Shown here: piece by piece, positions 56,570-64,000 of the stretch
Layout: each line of letters starts with the position of its first letter
How positions within the stretch are numbered: position 1 is the stretch's first letter
Origin: CAWJNF01 sp963844235
GTDB lineage: Bacteria > Actinomycetota > Thermoleophilia > Gaiellales > Gaiellaceae
Assembly: GCA_963844235.1 (NCBI GenBank)
Contig: CAWJNF010000003.1
Span: 1 to 64,000, forward strand
Length of the DNA stretch: 64,000 nucleotides
Direction: 5' to 3'
Notes under the pieces: model-generated
The model's database searches: none
Told to the model about the DNA's origin: nothing
The model's input: only the letters and a program-made list of their open reading frames with translations
Made by a program: the position numbers and the translations under genes

Positions 56570-58301
56570 CTACACAGCCGTAAACGCCGTGGGCAAGATC
56601 CGTCCGTCCGGCCGCAGGACAGGCTGGATCCCCTGCCGGGCGCCGAACCACCTGGTCGGCCACGCGAGCCAGACCGTGTGCGCCGCCGCGTCCCAGAGCT
56701 GCTGCATCTCGATGTACATGTCGTTGCGCACGGCGGGGTCGGTCTCCTGGATCGCCGCGTAGTGGAGCCGGTCGTACTCCTCGTCGCACCAGTACATCCA
56801 GTTCCACACGTCGATCTGATCGCAAACGAACCACACCGTCGACCAGGAGGGATCGGGGTTCGTGATGAAGCCGACGTAGAAGAGCTCGCGGCTCTGGAGC
56901 TCCTCCTTCTCGAGGGCGAAGTAGGCGGACGAGTCGAGCTGCTTGAGGGTGACGTTGATGCCGAGCTCGGCGAGGTTCGCCTGGACGATCTCTCCGGTCG
57001 CCCTTGCACCGGTCTGCTCCGTGTACCTGTACTCGAGCTCCGTCGGCGGGTCGCTCGCCTGTGCGAGAAGGGCCTTCGCCCCTTCGATGTCCCGATCGTA
57101 CAGCGGCGCATCGGCCCAGTAGCCGATCGGCATGCCCGGCGGAAGGATCGCGGACGCGCGCTCCCACCGGCCCTCGAAGGCGGCCTCGAGGATGGACGGC
57201 ACGTCGATCGCAGAGCGGATCGCCTTGCGCACGTTGATGTCCTGGAGCTTCGGGTTCAGCATGTTCATGCCGATCCACTCGTAGTCAACGGACGTGCGCG
57301 TCTCGACCGTGAAGTCGTCGTTCTCCTCGAAGCGGCTGATCGCATTGAGAGGAAGCTCGGCGAAGTCGAGCTCGCCGGTCTCGAGCGCGATGCTGGCCGC
57401 CTCGTCTTCCTCGATGGGAATGAAGATCATCTCGTCCCACGCGGTCCCGTGGATGTCCGTCGAGGCGCCGCCGTAGTCGGCGAACCGCTTGATCGTCACC
57501 TGCTGCTTCGGCTTCCACTCGACGAACTCGTACGGCCCGGTGCCGATCGGACTCGTCGCGAACTCCTCGCCACGCTCCTCGACCGCCTTCTTCGAGACGA
57601 CCCAGCCGGAGAAGACGGGCAGCGTCGTCGCCATGATCGGCGAGAACGGCTCCTTGAGGATGATCGTGCCAGAGTACGTGTCGTCGACCCTGACCTCCTG
57701 CAGCGCGGGCGACCAGTCGCCCTTGTACGGCGAGTCGATCGCCGGCTGCGTCAGGCCGGCGGTGCGCTCGTAGGAGAACTTCACGTCCTCCGCGGTCAGC
57801 TCGCCGTAGCCGCCGTGGAACTGGATCCCCTCCTTGAGCTTGAAGGCGAACTGGAGACCGTCGGCCGAGGGCTCGAAGGTCTCCGCAAGCTGGTTCACGA
57901 CCTCCCACGTCCCTGGCTTGTACGTGACCAGCCCCTCGAAGATACCGAAGTCGACGATCTCCTCGGATGTGCCGGGGACGAACGGGGGATCGAGGTTGAT
58001 GATGTCAACTGGGAGCCGGATCCTGAGCGTCCCGCCTTCCGGTGCCGGGCGCGGGCTCCGCCGGAGGCGACGGCTCGGCCGCCGGAGCCTCGGTCCCGGC
58101 CGGTGCGGGCTCGGCCGGCGGGGCCTCGGCGGGCGGAGGCGGTGCGGCCTCCTCGTCGCCACCGCACGCGGCCAGGAGCGCGCTGGCGGCGCTCATCGTG
58201 AGCCCTAGCGCGGCGCTCCGCTGCAGGAACTGGCGCCGGTCGATCTTGCGCTCTACGAAGTCGTTGACGAGCTCTTGCGCCCGTTCGTCCTCCGAGGTCA
58301 T
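56570..58301 (-). pseudogene. Peptide-type ABC transporter substrate-binding lipoprotein 1, frameshifted in the linker
   Basis: Starts at ATG 58301 (TSEDERAQELVNDFVERKID), followed by a Tat-type signal RRQFLQRSAALGLTMSAASA and lipobox LLAAC with GGDEE. A Pro/Ala/Glu linker follows; near 58047-58050 one extra G breaks the frame. In the new frame the family-5 binding domain runs from APEGGTLRIRLPVDIINLDP through KPGTWEVVNQLAETFEPSAD to RILPTAFTAV. Repaired length is about 577 residues. It is a close paralogue of binding protein 2 upstream, with an apparently identical stretch of about 150 nt at 56751-56902. Confidence 0.8.
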
Positions 58302-58471
58302 CCCCGTGCCTCCTTCCGAGACAGGCTGCACTCGATCGTGGGTACTAGGACGTTGGTCTCTGCGGTTCTGGCTAGCCTCCTTGTCCTGCCGAGGCTCCCG
58401 GCGGGCCGTTTCGATGAAGCGAGAGGATAGTTTGGGCTGCACCTTGCCGCTCTGGATACGCGGGTGGAGGC

Positions 58472-60199
58472 TTACACAGCGGTGAACGCCGTCGGAATGA
58501 CCCTCCCGTCGAGGCGAAGTCCCGGCTGGAGGCCTGCCCGCGTGCCGTACCATCTCGTCGGCCAGTAGAGCCACACCGTGTGCGCCGCCGCGTCCCAGAG
58601 CTGCTGCATCTCGATGTACATGTCGTTGCGCAGCGCCGGGTCGCTCTCCGCGATCGCCGCGTAGTGGAGCCGGTCGTACTCCTCGTCGCACCAGTACATC
58701 CAGTTCCACACGTCGATCTGATCGCAAACGAACCACACCGTCGACCAGGAGGGATCGGGGTTCGTGATGAAGCCGACGTAGAAGAGCTCGCGGCTCTGGA
58801 GCTCTTCCTTCTCGAGGGCGTAGTAGGCGGACGAGTCGAGCTGCGTGAGGGTGACGTTGATGCCGAGCTCCGCGAGGTTCGCCTGGACGATCTCGCCGGT
58901 CTCCCTCGCGCCGGTCTCCTCGGTGAACTTGAACTCGAGCTCCGTCGGCGGGTCGCTCGCCTGGGCGAGCAGGCTCTGCGCGGCCTCGAGGTCCCGCTCG
59001 TACAGCGGCGCATCGGCCCAGTAGCCGATCGGCATGCCGGGCGGAAGGATGGCGGTCGCCCGCTCGACGCGGCTCTCGAAGGCGGCTTCGAGGATGGACG
59101 GCACGTCGATTGCCAGTCGAATCGCCTGCCGGACGTTGATGTCCTGGAGCTTCGGGTTCTGGATGTTCATCCCGATCCAGGTGAAGTCGAGGGAGGTACG
59201 CGGCTCGACCGTGAAGTCGTCGTTCTCCTCGAAGCGGCTGATCGCATTGTAGGGAAGCTCGCCGAAGTCGACCTCGCCGGTCTCGATGGCGATGCTGGCA
59301 GCCTCGTCCTCGTCGATCGGGATGAACACCATCTCGTCCCACGCGGTGCCGAGGAAGTCGTTCGAGGCGCCGCCGTAGTCCGCGAACCGCTGCGTTCGCA
59401 CGTGCTGCTTCGGCTTCCACTCGACGAACTCGTACGGCCCCGTCCCGATCGGCTTCGTCGCGAACTCCTCGCCGCGCTCCTCGACCGCCTTCTTCGAGAC
59501 GATCCAGCCGCTGAATACGGGAAGAGTCGTCGCCATGAGCGGAGAGAACGGCTCCTTCAGGACGATCGTGCCCTCGTACGGGCTCTCGATCGTCACCTCC
59601 TGGAGCGCAGCCCAGTCTCCCTGGTACGGCGACTCGATGGGTGGCGTCGTGAGGCCCGCCGTGCGCTCGTAGGAGAACTTCACGTCCTCGGTCGTCAGCT
59701 CGCCGTACCCGCCGTGGAACTGGATGCCCTCCTTGAGCTTGAACGTGAACTGGAGACCGTCCTCGGACGGCTCGAACGTCTCGGCAAGCTGGTTGACGAC
59801 CTCCCAGGTACCGGGCTTGTAGGTGATCAGCCCTTCGAAGATCCCGAAGCCGGCGATCTCGTCGGCCGAAGCCGGGATGAAGGGCGGATCGAGATTGATG
59901 ATGTCGTTGAGCAGGCGGATCGTCAGCGTCCCGCCTTCGGGGGCGGGCGCCGCGGGCTCGGTGGCGGCCGGCTCCGTCGCGGCGGGCTCCGTCGCGGCAG
60001 GCTCGGTCTCGGCGGGTGCGGGCTCGGCAGGCGACGGGGCCGCCGCTTCCTCGTCGCCCCCGCAGGCGGCCAGGAGAGCGCTCGCGGCACCCAGCGAGAT
60101 TCCGAGCGCTCCGGCCCGCTTCAGGAACCCGCGCCGGTCGACGCGCCGCTCCAGGTAGTCGTCGACGAGCTTCTCGACCTTTTCATCCCCCGGGGCCAT
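58472..60199 (-). CDS. Peptide-type ABC transporter substrate-binding lipoprotein 2
   Basis: 575 residues, intact, from ATG 60199. The N-terminus has a twin-arginine signal (DRRGFLKRAGALGISLGAAS) and lipobox LLAAC. A repeated PAATEPAATEPAATEPA linker precedes the family-5 solute-binding domain: EGGTLTIRLLNDIINLDPPF, YKPGTWEVVNQLAETFEPSE, PIGTGPYEFVEWKPKQHVRT, and LQSRELFYVGFITNPDPSWS. It should capture a peptide-like or opine-like compound outside the membrane for OppBCDF. First gene of the long operon; its start faces the plus-strand hydrolase gene across a 163-nt region. Confidence 0.93.
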   Translation of the reverse strand: MAPGDEKVEKLVDDYLERRVDRRGFLKRAGALGISLGAASALLAACGGDEEAAAPSPAEPAPAETEPAATEPAATEPAATEPAAPAPEGGTLTIRLLNDIINLDPPFIPASADEIAGFGIFEGLITYKPGTWEVVNQLAETFEPSEDGLQFTFKLKEGIQFHGGYGELTTEDVKFSYERTAGLTTPPIESPYQGDWAALQEVTIESPYEGTIVLKEPFSPLMATTLPVFSGWIVSKKAVEERGEEFATKPIGTGPYEFVEWKPKQHVRTQRFADYGGASNDFLGTAWDEMVFIPIDEDEAASIAIETGEVDFGELPYNAISRFEENDDFTVEPRTSLDFTWIGMNIQNPKLQDINVRQAIRLAIDVPSILEAAFESRVERATAILPPGMPIGYWADAPLYERDLEAAQSLLAQASDPPTELEFKFTEETGARETGEIVQANLAELGINVTLTQLDSSAYYALEKEELQSRELFYVGFITNPDPSWSTVWFVCDQIDVWNWMYWCDEEYDRLHYAAIAESDPALRNDMYIEMQQLWDAAAHTVWLYWPTRWYGTRAGLQPGLRLDGRVIPTAFTAV

Positions 60200-60362
60200 C
60201 GCCGCTCCTCCTTCTCAGCCGAGCGGCGTTTCGCCGCTGCTGCTAGTACGACGAGCTCATTCCCGTCCGGTTAGCCCCCTCGGCGGGGCGCCGGCGCTGC
60301 ACAGAGCGAGAGGATACGACGCTGTGCGCACGGGATCAAGGTGCAGGCTAGGGTTCGGCTCG
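60200..60362. promoter_or_regulatory. Shared divergent control region (candidate promoters of two operons)
   Basis: These 163 nt separate the start of the minus-strand transporter operon (60199) from the plus-strand hydrolase start (60363). GGAGGAG, read on the minus strand (CTCCTCC-type at about 60206-60213), is the ribosome-binding site of the binding-protein gene. No other gene, hairpin terminator or clear operator was seen. The region presumably carries two back-to-back promoters and could co-regulate both sides, but no regulator is encoded nearby. Confidence 0.4.
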
Positions 60363-61181
60363 ATGCCGACGCTCCGCCTCGACGAGGTCACGGTGGCCTA
60401 CGAGCAGTTCGGCGAGGGGCCGGACATCGTCTGGCTCTCCGGCGGCGGTGGGCTCGGCAGCACCTGGCACGAGTATCAGATCCCGTACTTCGAGGGCTCC
60501 TTCCGCAACACGACGTTCGACAACCGCGGTATCGGCAAGACCGTCTGCCACGCGCCGCCGCCCTGGTCGATCGCCGATCTCGCAGCGGACGCCGCCGGGC
60601 TGATCGAGGCCGTCTGCGACCCCCCGGTCGCTGTCGTCGGGCTTTCGATGGGAGCGCTGATCGGGCAGCAGCTCGCCCTCGACCGGCCCGAGCTGCTCCG
60701 CTGCGTGGTGGCCATGGGCACGGCCGCCCGCAGCGTCGGGTTCCTCGACGACTGGATGCGGGCAGAGGTGCAGCTGCGTCGCGAGGGCAAGACCATCGAG
60801 GGCATGTTCGCGCTCACCCACAACGTGGCCTTCCGCTATCCCGCCTCCGTGCTGGGAGACGAGGAGAAGTGGGCGACGATCAAGCGGCGCATGACCGATG
60901 CCGAGCGCTCCGCGGCGGCGGAGACGTCGCTGATCGACCAGTGGGAGGCGTGCATCGAGTTCGACTGCCTCGAGCGGCTGCCGGAGTGCACCGTGCCGCT
61001 CCACGTCGTCGCCTTCGCCGAGGACCTGCAGACCCCGCCGGCGCTGTGCCGCGAGGTGGCGGATGCGGCCCCGACGGCCGAGTACCACCTCTTCGAAGGC
61101 ATGGCGCACTGCTCGATCTACGGACACACGCACGAGGAGCTCAACCCGTTCATCAAGGCGCTCGTCGAGCGCTACCTCTGA
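60363..61181 (+). CDS. Alpha/beta hydrolase (paralogue of 42975 gene)
   Basis: 272 residues from ATG 60363. It reads IVWLSGGGGLGSTWHEYQIP, NTTFDNRGIGKTVCHAPPPW, the nucleophile elbow VVGLSMGALIGQQLALDRPE, the acid region VVAFAEDLQTPPALCREVAD and histidine in LFEGMAHCSIYGHTHEE. The 42975 gene product matches it segment by segment. It is probably an esterase or C-C hydrolase of the BphD/RsbQ type. First gene of a plus-strand run with a CocE hydrolase (41 nt on) and a binding protein. Confidence 0.9.
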   Translation: MPTLRLDEVTVAYEQFGEGPDIVWLSGGGGLGSTWHEYQIPYFEGSFRNTTFDNRGIGKTVCHAPPPWSIADLAADAAGLIEAVCDPPVAVVGLSMGALIGQQLALDRPELLRCVVAMGTAARSVGFLDDWMRAEVQLRREGKTIEGMFALTHNVAFRYPASVLGDEEKWATIKRRMTDAERSAAAETSLIDQWEACIEFDCLERLPECTVPLHVVAFAEDLQTPPALCREVADAAPTAEYHLFEGMAHCSIYGHTHEELNPFIKALVERYL

Positions 61182-61221
61182 CGGGGAACCGGTGATCGCG
61201 AGCACGACCGAGGGGAGATGC

Positions 61222-63216
61222 GTGGCAAGGCTCGAAGGCAAGGTCGTGGCACCGGGCGCCGTCCGCGAGATCGAGAACTTCTGGATCACGCTTGCCGACG
61301 GCTGCCGGCTTTCGGCGCGCGCCTGGATGCCGGAGCAGGCGGACACCGACCCGGTGCCCGCGCTGCTCGAGTACATCCCGTACCGGAAGAACGACCAGAC
61401 GCTGATCGGCGACACGACGCGCCATGCGTACTTCGCGGCGCAGGGCTACGCGTCCGTCCGGGTCGACATGCGTGGGACGGGCGACTCCGACGGCGTCCTC
61501 TACGACGAGTACCTGCCACAGGAACAGGAGGACGCCGTCGAGGTGATCGCCTGGCTCGCGGCGCAGCCGTGGTGTAGCGGGGGCGTGGGCATGTTCGGGA
61601 TCTCCTGGGGTGGCTTCAACGCTCTCCAGGTCGCCGCGCGGCGACCGCCGGCACTACGGGCAATCCTCACCCTCTGCTCGACGGACGACCGCTACGCCGA
61701 CGACGTGCACTACATGGGCGGCTGCGTCCTCGCCGCCGAGATGCTCGGCTGGTCGTCGACCTTCTTCGCGCGGAAATCGAGGCCACCCGACCCTGCCGTC
61801 AGCGGCGAGCGCTGGCGCGAGCTCTGGCTCGAGCGTCTGGATAAGAGTCCGCCCTTCGTGGAGGAGTGGCTGCGCCACCAGCGCCGGGACGGCTACTGGG
61901 AGCAGGGCTCGGTCTGCGAGGACTACGGCGCGATCGAGTGTGCCGTCTACGCCGTCGGCGGTTGGGCCGACGCCTACCGGACTGCGATCTTTCGCCTGCT
62001 CGAGCGGCTCCGCTGCCCGCGCAGGGGACTGATCGGCCCGTGGGGCCACGCCTACCCGGAGGAGGGCATCCCCGGCCCGGCGATCGGCTTTCTCCAGGAG
62101 GCGGTACGCTGGTGGGACCACTGGTTGAAGGGCGACGACACAGGGATCATGGACGAGCCGATGCTCCGAGCCTGGATGCAGGAGCCGATCGAGCCGGCTC
62201 CCTTCTGCACCGAGCGGCCGGGGCGGTGGGTAGCCGAGGCGCACTGGCCGTCGGAGCGCATCGAACGACGCAGTGTTCCGCTCGAGTTCCCGGCCGAACG
62301 GATCCGGGGCGCCGACCCCACCGCGCTCGACCACGGTGAGTGGTGCCCGTACGGGCGCGGCGCCGAGCTGCCGACCGACCAGCGGGCCACGGACGGGCTT
62401 TCGCTCTGCTGGACGTCCGACCCCTTCGAGGAGCGGCTCGAGATCCTCGGCATCCCGGAGGTGACGCTCGAGGTCGCCTCCGACCGCCCGCGCGCCCTCG
62501 TCGCTGTGCGCCTCTGCGACGTGGCGCCGGACGGCGTCTCCTCGCTCGTCACCTACGGCGTGCTCAACCTCGCGCACCGCGACAGCCACTCGCGTCCCGA
62601 GCCCTTGAGAAGGGATCACAGATACTCGATCAGAGTGCGGCTGAACGCGATCGCGCACGCCATCCATCCCGGTCACCGGCTTCGCGTCGCCGTCTCGCCG
62701 ACCTACTGGCCGCATGTCTGGCCCTCCCCGGAGCCGGTGACGCTCTCGGTCTTCGGCGGCAGCCTCGAGCTGCCGGTACGGCCGCCGGACGAGGAGGACG
62801 ACGCTCTTCCCGCCTTCGGCCCGCCGGAGGCGGCGCCCCCGCCCACCTACGAGATCCTGCGCCGGCCCACGACCGAGCGCGGTACGACAAAGGAGCTCTC
62901 GTCGGGGCGCACGGAGCTTCGCTTCACGATCGACTACGGCGGCCGGCGACGGCTGACGGCGAGCGGCGCCGAGTTCGAGGTCTTCGGCCCGAACGTCTTC
63001 TCCATGGTCGACGGTGACCCGCTGAGCGCGTTCATCCGGTGTGAGCGCCTCGACGGCTTCGGGCGCGGGGACTGGCAGACGCGTGTGGAGACGGTCAGCA
63101 CGATGTCGGCCGACGCGAATGCCTTCCACGTGACGAACGCGCTCGAGGCCTACGAAGGCGACGTCCGCGTCTTCGCGAAGACGTGGACGCGGAGCGTCCC
63201 GCGCGACCTCGTCTAA
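61222..63216 (+). CDS. CocE/NonD-family hydrolase
   Basis: About 664 residues from GTG 61222, preceded by GAGGGGAG. Triad: Ser about 128 (MFGISWGGFNALQ), Asp about 250 (VGGWADAYRTAI), His about 276 (IGPWGHAYPEEG). The jelly-roll domain (VSPTYWPHVWPSPEPVTLSV) and family terminus VPRDLV are complete. It is closest to the 38969 and 40971 proteins. It lies between an alpha/beta hydrolase and a binding-protein gene, which ties this hydrolase type directly to the transporter. Confidence 0.9.
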   Translation: MARLEGKVVAPGAVREIENFWITLADGCRLSARAWMPEQADTDPVPALLEYIPYRKNDQTLIGDTTRHAYFAAQGYASVRVDMRGTGDSDGVLYDEYLPQEQEDAVEVIAWLAAQPWCSGGVGMFGISWGGFNALQVAARRPPALRAILTLCSTDDRYADDVHYMGGCVLAAEMLGWSSTFFARKSRPPDPAVSGERWRELWLERLDKSPPFVEEWLRHQRRDGYWEQGSVCEDYGAIECAVYAVGGWADAYRTAIFRLLERLRCPRRGLIGPWGHAYPEEGIPGPAIGFLQEAVRWWDHWLKGDDTGIMDEPMLRAWMQEPIEPAPFCTERPGRWVAEAHWPSERIERRSVPLEFPAERIRGADPTALDHGEWCPYGRGAELPTDQRATDGLSLCWTSDPFEERLEILGIPEVTLEVASDRPRALVAVRLCDVAPDGVSSLVTYGVLNLAHRDSHSRPEPLRRDHRYSIRVRLNAIAHAIHPGHRLRVAVSPTYWPHVWPSPEPVTLSVFGGSLELPVRPPDEEDDALPAFGPPEAAPPPTYEILRRPTTERGTTKELSSGRTELRFTIDYGGRRRLTASGAEFEVFGPNVFSMVDGDPLSAFIRCERLDGFGRGDWQTRVETVSTMSADANAFHVTNALEAYEGDVRVFAKTWTRSVPRDLV

Positions 63217-63273
63217 TGCAGTGTCTCGGACGTCTCGTGAATCATTCGACGGTCTGCTTCCCTAGGAGGAGAG

Positions 63274-64000
63274 ATGACCCGGCATGAACGACGGATCGAC
63301 GACCTCACGGGCGCCTACCGCGCCCGCAGGATCGACCGGCGCCAGTTCCTCCAGCAAGCCGCGGCACTCGGGCTGACGGCGAGTGGCGCGGCCGCACTGC
63401 TGGCGGCGTGCGGTGGCGACGAGGCGGCCACGCCCGCCGACGAGACAACGGCCACGGGGGCAACCACAAGCGCGGCCGCGACCACCGCGCCCGAGACGGC
63501 GGCCGCGCCGCCGGCGGAGACGGCGGCCGCGCCTTCCGGCGGGACATTGACGATGCGGCTACTCAACGACATCGTGAACCTGGACCCGGCACTCTGGACA
63601 TCAGCCGCGGACGACCAAGTGTTCGTGAACATCTCGGAGGGCCTGGTCACGTACAAGCCGGGCACGGTCGAGGTCGTGAACATGCTGGCGGAGGAGTTCG
63701 AGTCGTCGCCGGACGGCCTGCGCATCGCTTCAAGCTGAAGGAGGGCATTCCGTTCCACGGCGGCTACGGTGAGGTGACCGCCGAGGACGTGAAGTACTCC
63801 TTCGAGCGGATCGCCGGGCTGAACACGCCGAAGCTCGACTCCCCTATCGCGGGCGACTGGGCGACGCTCCAGGAGGTCAGGGTCGGCGGGCACGTACACG
63901 GTGAGATCATCCTGAAGGAGCCGTTCTCGCCGCTGCTGACGACGACGCTCCCGGTCGGGAGCGGGCTCGTGCTCTCGAAGAAAGCGATCGAGGAGCGGGG
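63274..64000 (+). pseudogene. Peptide-type ABC transporter substrate-binding lipoprotein 3, frameshifted and cut by window edge
   Basis: Starts at ATG 63274 with AGGAGGAGAG upstream. The Tat-like signal RIDRRQFLQQAAALGLTASG and lipobox LLAAC match binding proteins 1 and 2. An Ala/Thr-rich linker leads to GGTLTMRLLNDIVNLDPALW and YKPGTVEVVNMLAEEFESSP. One base is missing near 63728-63733, so translation stops at 63738. The correct continuation is FKLKEGIPFHGGYGEVTAED and so on in another frame to base 64000. The rest lies beyond the window. An indel error is possible. Confidence 0.75.

Noticed and set aside
54953..58201. A 1082-codon plus-strand frame opposite the Opp genes
   Set aside because: It is the complement of OppC, OppB and binding protein 1, highly charged and without motifs. 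A GC-codon artefact.

Overview
The window is a high-GC segment (roughly 70% by eye) with many GTG and a few TTG starts, compact gene packing and stop/start overlaps (ATGA, GTGA, TTGA). Gene content (Rex, ClpS next to a DUF2017-like protein, the tsaE-tsaB-rimI-tsaD run, a Ser/Thr kinase, Tat-type lipoproteins) points to a high-GC actinobacterium. Class Thermoleophilia (Gaiellales or Solirubrobacterales) is my best guess from general resemblance, not from a search. No rRNA, tRNA, CRISPR array, insertion sequence or prophage module was found.

Left part, 1 to about 26.9 kb, is mostly housekeeping. It holds a methylthioadenosine phosphorylase fragment with a carboxylate-amine ligase, a glycosyltransferase back to back with an ECF sigma/anti-sigma pair, the repressor Rex, and a minus-strand run for t6A tRNA modification (tsaE, tsaB, rimI, tsaD) that continues into a secreted subtilase and a glutaredoxin-like protein. 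Then come a family-4 uracil-DNA glycosylase, small FmdB/YciI/TfoX-type proteins, an MFS exporter, a trans-sulfuration PLP enzyme, a lipoprotein coupled to a Ser/Thr kinase, an FHA-GGDEF protein, a GH19/CHAP cell-wall hydrolase, a pantothenate cluster (DUF2520, panC, panB), uvrA, clpS and a DUF2017-like gene.

Right part, about 27 to 64 kb, is an accessory-looking catabolic and transport region built from repeated modules. It contains five CocE/NonD-type hydrolases, three small alpha/beta hydrolases (two of them close paralogues), two BHMT-like methyltransferases plus a third homocysteine S-methyltransferase, an amidase, an acetamidase/formamidase, an intact amidohydrolase and the scar of another, a trimethylamine-dehydrogenase-like flavoprotein, an FAD amine-oxidase-like protein, an SDR, a Gfo/Idh/MocA dehydrogenase with a sugar isomerase, and an Opp/Dpp ABC importer with three paralogous Tat-lipoprotein binding proteins. 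The minus-strand genes from 60199 down to 47227 look like one operon of about 13 kb: two binding proteins, OppB, OppC, OppD, OppF, methyltransferase, SDR, amidohydrolase, FAD enzyme, acetamidase. It diverges from an alpha/beta hydrolase, CocE hydrolase and binding-protein run on the plus strand. My inference is uptake and stepwise breakdown of one or more amide- or ester-containing, probably methylated, small molecules. The substrate cannot be told from the sequence.

Two families of palindromic repeats occur. One (GGGCCGGAT-type) sits on TAG stop codons at gene ends, and the other (GGGGTCTGACCC-type) is present in three copies in the only intergenic gap above 300 nt. At least seven genes carry apparent single frameshifts or worse. 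Six of them lie in the right part. Either the sequence has indel errors or the paralogue-rich region is decaying.
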